Source: Opitutia bacterium UBA957 (GTDB lineage Bacteria; Verrucomicrobiota; Verrucomicrobiia; Opitutales; UBA953). From it: DNA of 47,715 bases. How positions within the stretch are numbered: position 1 is the first letter of the stretch; each line of letters starts with the position of its first letter. Below are positions 31,621 through 39,548 of the stretch, in pieces. Position numbers and translations under genes: made by a program. Location of the stretch: positions 5,391-53,105 of the forward strand of contig DBCN01000027.1 of the NCBI GenBank assembly GCA_002293065.1. Reading direction: 5' to 3'. The notes beneath the pieces are model-generated. The model did not search any database. It was not told where the DNA came from and saw nothing but the letters and a program-made list of their open reading frames with translations.

Positions 31621-32729
31621 TTGCCCTCGAGGTTGGTGCCCGAGATGGCGCGATAGAGCACGATGGTGTTGCTGTTGGGTTCGTAGAGCACGCCGATATC
31701 CTTGCCGACTTGGGCCATGGAACTGTAAGCGAACGGTCCCGGGATGATCAGGGTCGATTCAGCCCAAGTCTTGCCGCCATCCTCGGAGCGGCGCAGCGTA
31801 CCGTTGGCGCGACCTTTGCCGACCGGGTTCAGGAAGAAGATGGCGGGCTTGCCTCCCGCCGTGGCGGCGAGCAGGGAACCTTGGCAAGTGGGTTCGGGGA
31901 GGGAGGCGTCGTCCACAGACTTGGACCACGAAGCGCCCCCGTCGACCGACCAAGCGGCCTTGCGCAAGGCCGTGCCCTTCCAGCGGCGGGAATTCAGGTA
32001 GAGCGAACCATCGGCGTTCTCGGCGACCTGCACTTCATTGAGCTGCATGCCTTCCTGCGGCACCTCTGCGCCGCGTTGCCAGGTCTTGCCCGCGTCATCG
32101 CTGAAGGCGACCCAGTTCACGAAATTCCGCTGGGCGTCCTGGGAGTTGAACGGCATCACCAGGCGGCCGGCGAATTTGCCTTTCTGCAGTTGGATGCCGA
32201 TGCCGGGTCCGGAAGCGCACGTGGCGGCGTTGGCGGGCTTCACTGCATCGCTCACATCGACGGGCTGCGACCACGTCGCCCCGTCGTCGTCCGACGTCAC
32301 GTACTTCAGGCGATTGCCTTTGGGGTCTTTCGGGCCGACCGGTAGGCCGCTGAACTCCTTACCCCCGGCGGGGAAGGTCTGGAAGAAGAGGATGACGCGA
32401 CCGCTCTTGACGTCCTGGACGAGGCAGGGGTTGTTGCAGCTATCGTCGCCCTGTTCGTAGGCGATCGTCGGCTTGGACCAGGTCTTGCCTTGGTCCTTGG
32501 AGCGCGCGACGAGCAGGTCGTTGCCCGCTTGATCGGTGGCCTTGTCGCGGCCTTCGGCGATGGCGATGAGCGTCCCTTTGCTCGTCATCAGTAATGCGGG
32601 GATGCGGACGGAAGCATGCGGGATGTTCTTCTTCGCCTCAAAAACCGCCACCGCGGGCGTTTCGGAGGGCTTGGGCGCTGCGGTGAGGCAGGCCGGGAGG
32701 AAGAGGCAGAGCGCGATTAGTCTTTCCAT
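31617..32729 (-). CDS. Exo-alpha-sialidase
   Basis: A 370-residue secreted six-bladed beta-propeller hydrolase of GH33 type. The frame is open upstream, but ATG 32729 yields a signal peptide (MERLIALCLFLPACLTAAPKP) and overlaps the lyase gene by 13 bases. The arginine motif appears as VRIPALLMTSKGTLIAIAEG followed by R, and five Asp-boxes are visible: SKDQGKTW, SDDDGATW, SDDAGKTW, SVDGGASW and SEDGGKTW. It releases terminal sialic acid from glycans outside the cytoplasm. The order with lyase upstream and O-acetylesterase downstream makes the role clear; linkage preference cannot be judged. Confidence 0.92.
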   Translation of the reverse strand: MERLIALCLFLPACLTAAPKPSETPAVAVFEAKKNIPHASVRIPALLMTSKGTLIAIAEGRDKATDQAGNDLLVARSKDQGKTWSKPTIAYEQGDDSCNNPCLVQDVKSGRVILFFQTFPAGGKEFSGLPVGPKDPKGNRLKYVTSDDDGATWSQPVDVSDAVKPANAATCASGPGIGIQLQKGKFAGRLVMPFNSQDAQRNFVNWVAFSDDAGKTWQRGAEVPQEGMQLNEVQVAENADGSLYLNSRRWKGTALRKAAWSVDGGASWSKSVDDASLPEPTCQGSLLAATAGGKPAIFFLNPVGKGRANGTLRRSEDGGKTWAESTLIIPGPFAYSSMAQVGKDIGVLYEPNSNTIVLYRAISGTNLEGK

Positions 32730-33631
32730 GAGAAGTAGCCGATGGCTTCGAGTTCGCCGAGCATCGCTTGGACGCCGGCGGCGTCGGGGTTGGCGTTCGG
32801 TAGGCGTGCGGGTCCGACCGGGACGCCGAGGTGCGTCATCAGGGCCTTGGCGCAGCCCATGTAGCCGCGTTTGGCGACGATGCGGATGACCTGCATCAGG
32901 CGATCCTGCTCCAGCTGGCAGGTGGCGAGGTCGCCCTTGGGGAAGGCCAGCATCATCCGCTGGAGCGGGCCTGGGACGAAATTGTAGGTGCTGCCGACGC
33001 CGCCTTGGGCGCCCATCGCCAGGGACGCGAGGAAGTACTCGTCGATGCCCCACGGGAGGTCGTACTTGCCGCCTTCGAGGCGCTTGCCGAGCAGGTAGGT
33101 GCCGAGGTCGGGGTTGGAATATTTCACGCCCGCCAGGTTGGGGATGCGCTGGGCGGCGAGCTTCAGGAAGTCGTCGACCGGGAAACTGATCCCCGTGAGG
33201 GGAGGGATGTCGTAGTAGTAGAAGGGCAGTTGCGGGGCGGTCGCGGCCACCTGGGCGCAGCAGGCCACCAGGTCTTCGAGGTTACGCGGCTTGAAGTAGG
33301 ACGGCGCGATCATCGAGATGGCGCTGGCTTGATTGCGTTGGGCCTGCGCCGCGAGGGCCGCGGCGTCGGCGAGGCAGTTGGCGCCCACGTGGACGACGAC
33401 CTTGATGCCGCTGGACTTCGCCACGGCGGCCCAGCGGTCACCGAGGGCGAGGCGTTCGGTGAGTTGCAGGGAAACGCTTTCCCCGGTCGTGCCGCCAATG
33501 AAGACGCGGTCGATTTTCCGGGCGAGCAGGTGCTCGGCTTGGCGTTCGACCACCGCGAGGTTCAGCGAGCCATCGGCGTGGAAGGGCGTGTGGGTGGCGG
33601 GACAGAGCCCATGGAACTTGAAGGCGGACAT
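32717..33631 (-). CDS. nanA: N-acetylneuraminate lyase (DHDPS family)
   Basis: A 304-residue class I aldolase that splits N-acetylneuraminate into ManNAc and pyruvate in the cytoplasm. ATG 33631 is used; the frame extends upstream, but this start gives MSAFKFHGLCPATHTPFHAD, the normal N-terminus, preceded by CCCTTCCTG. Motifs are RVFIGGTTGESVSLQLTER, the Tyr of PFYYYDIPPLTGISFP and Lys170 in LAGVKYSNPDL as Schiff-base residue. The YYYDIP...LTG form is nearer to sialic acid lyases than to dihydrodipicolinate synthases. The stop overlaps the sialidase start. Assignment is strengthened by sialidase, mutarotase and esterase neighbours. Confidence 0.9.
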   Translation of the reverse strand: MSAFKFHGLCPATHTPFHADGSLNLAVVERQAEHLLARKIDRVFIGGTTGESVSLQLTERLALGDRWAAVAKSSGIKVVVHVGANCLADAAALAAQAQRNQASAISMIAPSYFKPRNLEDLVACCAQVAATAPQLPFYYYDIPPLTGISFPVDDFLKLAAQRIPNLAGVKYSNPDLGTYLLGKRLEGGKYDLPWGIDEYFLASLAMGAQGGVGSTYNFVPGPLQRMMLAFPKGDLATCQLEQDRLMQVIRIVAKRGYMGCAKALMTHLGVPVGPARLPNANPDAAGVQAMLGELEAIGYFSWKD

Positions 33632-33641
33632 CAGGAAGGGT

Positions 33642-34880
33642 TTAACGACGCAAGGCGGCGTTAGGTCGGATACATAGGACGACCCCGACGGACAGTAAAG
33701 CAATCGCCGCGAAGGAGCCGAAGATCACGTTCAACGGGATGTGGGCATCCCGCATCACGCCGAAGCCCCAGTCGGCCAAGCCACCGCAGCTGATGCTGAC
33801 CAGGTTCATGAATCCGTAACCCGTGGCCCGGAGCTCCGGGCGGACGAGTTGGCAGAGGATGGGCATGTTGTTGCAGTCGAAGAAGCCCCAGCCGAGTCCG
33901 AAGAGGATGAGGAAGCAGATCGCCACGAACAACGTGCCTGCGTTGCCCACGCCGAAGAGGGCGGGGAGGAACAGCAACATGCCCAGCGCGCTGACGAAGA
34001 TGCGCCCACGTTCCGTCCGGCGCATCCAGCGATCGGCCAGCCAGCCGCCGATGCCGACGCCGATGAGGGAGGCGATCTGGACGTAGAGCACGGCCGACAC
34101 GCCCGCCTTGCCTTGGCCGAGGCCGAACTGCTCGCGAAGGATGTCGGGCATCCAGTCTTTCACGACCCAGCCCGCCAGGGCCGGTAAGGTGAAGTAGAGC
34201 GCCAGGAGCAGGAAGCCGCGATTGGTGAGGAGTTCTTGGAACGCGCTGAAGAAGCGCGGGGCGGGCTCGGCCGCCTCGGCGCGCGCGGGCGGATTGCGGA
34301 GCAGGAAGAACAGCGGGACCGCGTAGACGATGCCGACCGCCCCGCACCAAGCGAAGGCCGAGCGCCAGCCGATGTCGGGACTATCCGCCGCGTAGCCCGC
34401 GAAGCCACCGAGGATGATGCCGACGTAGATGCCCATCTGATGGAACCCGACGGCGCGCGAGCGGGTCGGCCCGAGGTGGAAGTCGGTGATCAGCGCCAAG
34501 GCCGCCGGGATGTAGAACGCCTCGCTGATGCCCATGAGCGCGCGCGCGGCCAGCAATTCGTGGAAGCTGTTCACGTACCCCATGTACCAAGTCACCGCCG
34601 ACCAGACGAGGAGGCTGAGGCAGATGACGTTGCGGCGGTTGAGTCGATCGGACAGGTATCCACCCAGCGGGCTGAGGATGGCGTAGACCCACTTGAAGGA
34701 ACCCAAGACGAGGCCCCAGTTGGCCTTGCTCCCGATGTCCGGGATGTCGTTCATCATCGAGGTCTTCATCGCCGCCAGCATCTGGCGGTCGAGGTAGTTG
34801 AGCAGCGCGACCGGCACGAGCAGCGCGACGACGAGCCAGGCGGTGCGCATCGCGGAGGCGTTGGGGGCTTCGTCCTTCAT
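33642..34880 (-). CDS. MFS transporter, probable sialic acid importer
   Basis: A 412-residue major facilitator with about twelve hydrophobic segments. LLNYLDRQMLAAMKTSMMND with the helix-1 Asp-Arg and PLGGYLSDRLNRRNVICLSL (loop 2-3, D-R-x-x-R) fit the anion:cation symporter/sugar-acid porter group. Its place between the mutarotase genes and the lyase gene makes sialic acid the likely substrate, an inference from context. The start overlaps the upstream kelch gene stop (ATGA) and its stop is ten bases before the lyase ATG, so translation is probably coupled through the operon. Confidence 0.88.
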   Translation of the reverse strand: MKDEAPNASAMRTAWLVVALLVPVALLNYLDRQMLAAMKTSMMNDIPDIGSKANWGLVLGSFKWVYAILSPLGGYLSDRLNRRNVICLSLLVWSAVTWYMGYVNSFHELLAARALMGISEAFYIPAALALITDFHLGPTRSRAVGFHQMGIYVGIILGGFAGYAADSPDIGWRSAFAWCGAVGIVYAVPLFFLLRNPPARAEAAEPAPRFFSAFQELLTNRGFLLLALYFTLPALAGWVVKDWMPDILREQFGLGQGKAGVSAVLYVQIASLIGVGIGGWLADRWMRRTERGRIFVSALGMLLFLPALFGVGNAGTLFVAICFLILFGLGWGFFDCNNMPILCQLVRPELRATGYGFMNLVSISCGGLADWGFGVMRDAHIPLNVIFGSFAAIALLSVGVVLCIRPNAALRR

Positions 34881-35932
34881 CGGAGTTTGGCGGGGATGGT
34901 CCAGCGCGTGCAGGCGGGCGTGCGGACGCCCGGGCGCGTTTCACCGCTGATGGTCACGAGGTCGTCGCCGAGTCGTAGCAACGGTGCCGTGGCCACGGGG
35001 TGGGGCCACTGGTCGACGACTTGGACTTCCAACGTTTCCATGTCGATGGCGATGACTTGCGTGCTTTGGCCAGGGTGCGTCGCCGGCGGTTTGCCGTAGT
35101 GTTTGCCATCATCGCCGCCGACGAAGAAGAGGTGATGACCCGCGGCGACGCCCGGGCCCGCGCTCGCGGCGAGCGGCGTGGGTAGCGCGTGGAATTTGGT
35201 GCCTTGCCCGCTTGGTTTGCTGTAGGTCAGCGCATCGCGGTAGTCGCGCAGGGGTTTGCCCTGGTCGTCGCTCAGCGCACAGCCGCCCGCCCAGAGGACG
35301 GCGCCATTTTCATCGGCGCCGACCAGCGGCAAGATGCGGGCGAAATCCTCTTTGTCATCGGTCGACTTCCAGCCATCGGCGGGTTTGGCCAGATCGAGCA
35401 CGGTCATCGTCGCAAGCGCGGCGGTGGCGGTTGGCTGCGATGTGCCGCCGCTGACGATCAAGCGCGACCCGAGGGTGAAGCAGCCGGCGTAGGCGCGGGG
35501 CTCGGCGAGTTTTGCTTCCAGCGGGAGGCACTTCCCGTCGGCCTTCACGACGAGCACCGCGGACAGGTGCCCGTCGGCGTTGCACCCGCCGGCGATGACG
35601 AGGCCGTCGCGCGCGGGCGTGGCGGCGAACGCCGCGTAGGCGGTGGGGGTAGGGAGCTGCCCGACCAGTCGCCAGGCCCACTTGCCGGCAGTTTTCTTCA
35701 GCAGGAAAATATCCGTGTAGAAAACTTTCGTGCCGCCGTCCCATGGCATCTTGCCGGGGAAGTTGCAGCCACCGGCGGCGAGGATCACCTCTTGGCCGTC
35801 GGTATCCTTGAGCACGGCGGCCATCATGCCGGCGCGTCCCAGCGGATCGGGAATATCCGGCAACGGCTCGGCCGCCGTCATGCGGAGGGCCAGACAGAGC
35901 AGGGCGAAGAAACGGAGGGCGGACAGGGGCAT
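34877..35932 (-). CDS. NanM-like kelch protein (N-acetylneuraminate epimerase), copy 1
   Basis: A 351-residue kelch propeller with a signal peptide when started at ATG 35932 (MPLSALRFFALLCLALRMTAA). Kelch blades show GG pairs and aromatic or Trp positions: LAAGGCNFPGKMPWDGGTKV, LVIAGGCNADGHL, LIVSGGTSQP, LWAGGCALSDDQ and FFVGGDDGKHYG. NanM catalyses alpha/beta mutarotation of sialic acid in the periplasm to speed its uptake. It overlaps the transporter gene by four bases. A second, divergent copy lies immediately upstream in the operon, so the two may have split roles or form one larger functional unit. Confidence 0.85.
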   Translation of the reverse strand: MPLSALRFFALLCLALRMTAAEPLPDIPDPLGRAGMMAAVLKDTDGQEVILAAGGCNFPGKMPWDGGTKVFYTDIFLLKKTAGKWAWRLVGQLPTPTAYAAFAATPARDGLVIAGGCNADGHLSAVLVVKADGKCLPLEAKLAEPRAYAGCFTLGSRLIVSGGTSQPTATAALATMTVLDLAKPADGWKSTDDKEDFARILPLVGADENGAVLWAGGCALSDDQGKPLRDYRDALTYSKPSGQGTKFHALPTPLAASAGPGVAAGHHLFFVGGDDGKHYGKPPATHPGQSTQVIAIDMETLEVQVVDQWPHPVATAPLLRLGDDLVTISGETRPGVRTPACTRWTIPAKLR

Positions 35933-35982
35933 GTCGGGGTATCCTTTGATACCACCTCGACGGAGGCCTGCCAGCCTAAGCG

Positions 35983-37020
35983 TTATTCTTCGCGCCCCAA
36001 CCAGCCTTCGGAGGAACGCATGCAGGGACGGATTTCGCCGTTTACGACCGCAATCCCTCCATTCCACTTCGTGCAGCCCGTCGTAAGCAACGCCGCGGGG
36101 GCTTCCCCGGCTTCTTGCCAGGTGTCGAGCGTCTTGTCGTACGATAGGATCTTCTTCGAGAAGCCGGGGTGCTTCGCAGCTTCGACCTTACCCGCCAAGC
36201 TACCGTCGTCTCCACCGATGAGCAGCGCTTGTTCGCCGACAAAGGGGCAGGGTGATGGCGCGGCGGCGATCGGGCGCGGCAGCGGCGCGAGGCGGCGCCA
36301 TTCCTTGCCTAGCGTGAAGGCATGGCAATCGGTCAGGTACTCGCGCTCGGCGCCCTTGGCTCCGGCGGTCAAGGCCACCCCGCCAAACAGGAAGAAGGTG
36401 TCCTTGGTGCCGGCGGCTTGTGCGAGCATGCGACCCGAGCCCGCCCAGAGCGGCAGTTCTTTCCAGCCGCCGGTGAGGTTGGCGAGGTCGATGGCGTAGG
36501 CCGTCGAGGACGCGGCGGTCGCGTCAGGCCGCTCGGTGCCGCCGGCGACGATGACTTTGCTGCCGACCAAGGCGCCGGCGGCATAAGCGAGCGGGCGCGG
36601 GAGGAAAGGGAACGGCCGGACCTTGAGCTCGCCTTCTTCGATGCTGAGGACGTAGCAATCTTGATAGTGTCGTTCGGCGTTGGCGCCGCCGATCGTCAGC
36701 AAGCCTTGGCGAATCGAAATGCCGACGCCGTAGCCGATCGGGCGAGGTAACTTGCCCGCCGCGGTCCACTTGCGGTTGCGCGGGCCGATCGTGTAGACGG
36801 TGTCGTGCCAAACCTTGGCGCCGCCTTCCCAAGCCGGCTTGGCAGGAAAGTTGGCGCCACCGGCCATGAGCAGGAGGTCGCCCGACGTGCCGAGGAAGGC
36901 ACCGCCGACGCCGGGGGCGTTGGGAGATTCAGGAATTCGGGACCAGCGCATCGACATCACGACATAAGCAAGACAGCCCCACGCCCCCTGTCCAGAGATT
37001 AGCCAATGGATACCCGCCAT
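35983..37020 (-). CDS. NanM-like kelch protein, copy 2 (operon head)
   Basis: A kelch propeller of 345 residues if started at 37020, or 324 from ATG 36957 (MSMRWSRIPESPN). Blades include LLMAGGANFPAKPAWEGGAK, LTIGGANAERHYQDCY, VIVAGGTERPDAT, FFLFGGVALTAG and LLIGGDDGSL. The ANFP-x-x-P-W-x-GG-x-K motif is shared with copy 1 and with E. coli NanM. Unlike copy 1 it has no convincing signal peptide: the longer start adds a hydrophobic but odd lead (HWLISGQGAWGCLAYVV). It may act in the cytoplasm or be exported by another cue. It is the first gene of the leftward sialic acid operon, and the promoter should lie in 36958-37140. Confidence 0.78.
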   Translation of the reverse strand: MAGIHWLISGQGAWGCLAYVVMSMRWSRIPESPNAPGVGGAFLGTSGDLLLMAGGANFPAKPAWEGGAKVWHDTVYTIGPRNRKWTAAGKLPRPIGYGVGISIRQGLLTIGGANAERHYQDCYVLSIEEGELKVRPFPFLPRPLAYAAGALVGSKVIVAGGTERPDATAASSTAYAIDLANLTGGWKELPLWAGSGRMLAQAAGTKDTFFLFGGVALTAGAKGAEREYLTDCHAFTLGKEWRRLAPLPRPIAAAPSPCPFVGEQALLIGGDDGSLAGKVEAAKHPGFSKKILSYDKTLDTWQEAGEAPAALLTTGCTKWNGGIAVVNGEIRPCMRSSEGWLGREE

Positions 37021-37096
37021 ATGCTTGGTTATTCCTAGGGTTTTGGGTTGTTGAGGCCGTTGGGATTGGGGTGGCTAATCCCCTGATGGGTTTTGT

Positions 37097-37102
37097 TTGA
37101 CA
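37097..37102 (+). promoter_or_regulatory. Probable -35 box for tRNA-Asn
   Basis: TTGACA lies 46 bases before the tRNA, almost the same distance as at tRNA-Phe (47). The -10 region 17 bases on reads CCTTCA and is not consensus. Confidence 0.4.
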
Positions 37103-37142
37103 CCCTTGCCCGATTATTGCCTTCATTCAGGTCCTTTCGCAC

Positions 37143-37217
<75 letters not shown>

Positions 37218-37278
37218 GAAAGGGCCTTTTGCGCAAACCGACCCTCCCAAGGGCGGTTCGACGGACTTCACCTTCTCC

Positions 37279-37306
37279 TTGACCACGGGGGCGGTTGCGG
37301 GAGGAT
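37279..37306 (+). promoter_or_regulatory. Possible promoter for the small basic protein gene
   Basis: TTGACC (37279-37284), a 16-base spacer and GAGGAT (37301-37306) lie ten bases before ATG 37317. The GGAGG here resembles a Shine-Dalgarno sequence but is 12 bases from the ATG. Confidence 0.35.
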
Positions 37307-37316
37307 GCAAGCCACC

Positions 37317-37436
37317 ATGGGCCAGCAAACCAACAAAGTCATCAAGCGTCGTCGTCTCCGTGCTTACCTCGAGCGCAAGAAGGAGCGGATCAAGGCCGCC
37401 CGCGCCGCCGCCAGCAAGAAGAAGTCGAAGAAGTGA
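37317..37436 (+). CDS. Small very basic protein (39 residues)
   Basis: A 39-residue protein starting MGQQTNKVIKRRRLRAYLER and ending in a Lys-rich tail (ASKKKSKK); about half of its residues are Lys or Arg. It falls below usual ORF cut-offs. An in-frame ATG at 37305 would add four residues. Its stop overlaps the GTG of the next gene in a GTGA, which argues that it is translated. Small Lys/Arg-rich proteins of this kind usually bind RNA or DNA, often the ribosome. I recall similar short basic conserved proteins in the Verrucomicrobiota and wider PVC group, but cannot confirm homology here. Codon use is C/G biased and consistent with coding. Confidence 0.7.
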   Translation: MGQQTNKVIKRRRLRAYLERKKERIKAARAAASKKKSKK

Positions 37437-37948
37437 AGCGACCGGGTGGCATGGCCTGTTGGCAGGCCGCGCTCATCGCGCTGGCCCTGACCGCCTGCGA
37501 CTCCCCGCCCCCTTCCGCCGTCGATCTCCCCGGCGTGGCCTATGTCCACCCGAAGCGCCGTTCGGAAGCCGACGTGGCCCGCGCCTCCGAAGCGTTCTAC
37601 GCCAAGGAGACGCATGGCCAAGACGTGGTTTTCCGCTCGGTTGAGAATGAGCGGGCGGGTTATTACTTCTACACGAAGTTCGATTTTGAGCCGCCAGTCG
37701 ATGCGCGCGTGGTCTTGGAGGTCGTTCGGACGGAGGCCACGGCCCCCGAGCGTTATGTCTTTTCCACCAAGGTTCGTCCGCGGTTTCCGGTCGGTGAATA
37801 TGTCATCGGCCTGACGGGTAAGGACGCGGGCGACGCGAAATGGGTGCCGATCGCCTGGCGCCTCTCCGTCGTCGACGTTCAAGGTAAGGTCTTGGCCTCG
37901 ACGCACAGCTTCCTCTGGGGTTCGCCCACGGATCTCGGCCAGAAGTAA
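37433..37948 (+). CDS. Lipoprotein of unknown function
   Basis: A 171-residue putative lipoprotein. GTG 37433 is chosen over further upstream starts because it overlaps the previous stop (GTGA) and gives a basic n-region, MKRPGGMACWQAALIALALT followed by AC, a good lipobox (L-T-A-C). ATG 37451 would remove the basic residues. The mature part has beta-strand patterns (VEVVRTEAT-like and KVRPRFPVGEYVIGLTGKD) suggestive of a small sandwich domain, but I recognise no family. It is flanked by a nucleic-acid-binding-like small protein and an OGG1-type glycosylase, from which it is separated by three bases. Function is unknown. Confidence 0.75.
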   Translation: MKRPGGMACWQAALIALALTACDSPPPSAVDLPGVAYVHPKRRSEADVARASEAFYAKETHGQDVVFRSVENERAGYYFYTKFDFEPPVDARVVLEVVRTEATAPERYVFSTKVRPRFPVGEYVIGLTGKDAGDAKWVPIAWRLSVVDVQGKVLASTHSFLWGSPTDLGQK

Positions 37949-37951
37949 GCC

Positions 37952-38893
37952 ATGAAGGCTGTGGCTTGGACCGCTTGGCGCCCCTTACGGCTCGCGGACC
38001 CAGTCCCGCTCCAGACTTTACGCGAGCAGCTCGATGGCGGGCAGTCCTTTCGCTGGAACGTCGATGAAGCAGGCGTGTGGACGGGAGTCTTTGGTCGGAC
38101 CATCGCGGGAGTGCGTCATGGTTTGGACGGCCTCGAGTGGCGCGGGGTCGAAGGGGTGACGACCACCGAGGCGGCCGTGCAGGCCTACTTGGATGAAGCG
38201 GGGGGACAGGCTCAGCTCGTGGCGTCTTTACCTTGGCGCTCCGATGCCGTCTTGCGTGCGGCCATCGCGGCGAATCCCGGGTTGCGTATCTTACGTCAAG
38301 ATCCCCACGAGGCCCTCATCGGATTTCTTTGTAGTTCCAATAAACGCATCCTGCAGATCCGCCAGATGGTCGCGCGGTTGGCGACGGCCCTCGGCGATCC
38401 GTTGGGCGGCGGTTTTCATGCCTTGCCGACGTGGACGCAGTTGGCCGCCGCGACGGATAGCCAGCTGAAGGCCTGCGCGCTCGGTTATCGGGCGGCCTTC
38501 CTGCGCGGGACGGCCCAGCGACTGCAGGCCCGCCCGCATTGGGCGGAGGAATTCCAGGCCTTGTCGACGATCGACTTGTTGGCCGAACTGCGGAGCTTGC
38601 CCGGCGTCGGCCCGAAGGTCGCCGCGTGCGTGGCGCTCTTCGGGTTTGGCCGGCTGGAAAGTTTTCCGGTCGATACCTGGGTCGTGCAGGCCCTGGCCGG
38701 CGCTTATGGGTTTCATGGTTGGGCTCCGGCCCGGCTGGAGGAGTTTGGGCGCGCGCATTTCGGTCCGGCGGCGGGCCTCGCCCAGCAATACCTTTTCGCC
38801 GCGGCCCGCGCCGGCGTCTTGCTCCAGCCGTACGCCTTGCCGGCGGTCCCGGTCAAGACCCGCCCCAAGTCGCGCGGACGAGCTCGGCGGTAA
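37952..38893 (+). CDS. 8-oxoguanine DNA glycosylase, OGG1 type
   Basis: A 313-residue DNA repair enzyme that excises 8-oxoguanine opposite C and nicks the strand. The N-terminal OGG_N-like domain has LDGGQSFRWN; RQDPHEALIGFLCSSNKRI is the usual substrate-pocket helix. The HhH-GPD motif is LPGVGPKVAACVALFGFGRL, with Lys222 as the Schiff-base residue and Asp241 in FPVDTWVVQ. The Lys-Asp spacing of 19 equals human OGG1 (249/268). The presence of both makes it a bifunctional glycosylase/AP lyase. Its last 41 bases overlap the convergent ABC ATPase gene, so at least one of the two C-termini may vary between relatives. Confidence 0.92.
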   Translation: MKAVAWTAWRPLRLADPVPLQTLREQLDGGQSFRWNVDEAGVWTGVFGRTIAGVRHGLDGLEWRGVEGVTTTEAAVQAYLDEAGGQAQLVASLPWRSDAVLRAAIAANPGLRILRQDPHEALIGFLCSSNKRILQIRQMVARLATALGDPLGGGFHALPTWTQLAAATDSQLKACALGYRAAFLRGTAQRLQARPHWAEEFQALSTIDLLAELRSLPGVGPKVAACVALFGFGRLESFPVDTWVVQALAGAYGFHGWAPARLEEFGRAHFGPAAGLAQQYLFAAARAGVLLQPYALPAVPVKTRPKSRGRARR

Positions 38894-39548
38894 GCGCCGT
38901 GTCGGGCGGGCCCGCCGCGACGAGGCGGCCTTCGCTCAGCACGAGGACGCGATCGCAGCTGCGCGCCCAAGCGAGGTCGTGGGTGGCGACGAGCACCGCG
39001 GCGCCGGCTTGGGCGCTGGCGCGGATCGCGCGCGCGACCAGTTCGGCGCGGCAGAGGTCCAAGGCCGTCGTGGGTTCATCCAAGAGCAACACTTTACCAA
39101 ACGCGTCACCGAGCGCGCTGAAGGTCAGGCTCAGGTGGGCGACCTTGCGTTCCCCGCCGGAAAGTTCCGAAAGCCTCCGTGCCGCCGACGCGCTTAGCCC
39201 GAAGCGCTCGCGCCAGTGGTGGAAGGCTTCCGGGGAAGCGGCGAGCGATCCGAGCTCCGTGAGCGTGTAGTCCCAGGCGGACGTCGGGTGTTGCGGGGCG
39301 TACGCGCGCAGGGCCGCGAGCCTTTCCGGGGCGGTCTGCCGCGGGTCGACCCCGCCGAGGGTCAGGTCCCCGGTCGCTTGGGGCAGGAGGCCCGCGCAGG
39401 CGCGCAGCAAGGTCGTCTTGCCGGCCCCGTTGGCGCCGACGACGGCGACGACTTCACCCGCGTCGGCCGTGAGCGCGACGCCATCGAGCACGGTGCGTCC
39501 GGCTAAATCCATCGAGAGGCGGAGCGCCGCGAGCAGGACTTCACTCAT
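38853..39548 (-). CDS. ABC transporter ATPase (FecE/BtuD-like)
   Basis: A 231-residue cytoplasmic ATPase. ATG 39548 (MSEVLLAALRL) is preferred; a longer start at 39563 is possible. It has Walker A VGANGAGKTTLLRA, the Q-loop YAPQHPTSAWDYTLTELG, the signature LSGGERKVAHLSL, Walker B KVLLLDEPTTALD and the switch His in VATHDLAWA. With the FecCD permease upstream, which it overlaps by eight bases, it forms an importer for ferric siderophore, heme or cobalamin. It ends by overlapping the convergent glycosylase gene by 41 bases. Confidence 0.88.
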   Translation of the reverse strand: MSEVLLAALRLSMDLAGRTVLDGVALTADAGEVVAVVGANGAGKTTLLRACAGLLPQATGDLTLGGVDPRQTAPERLAALRAYAPQHPTSAWDYTLTELGSLAASPEAFHHWRERFGLSASAARRLSELSGGERKVAHLSLTFSALGDAFGKVLLLDEPTTALDLCRAELVARAIRASAQAGAAVLVATHDLAWARSCDRVLVLSEGRLVAAGPPDTALTAELVRATWGGS

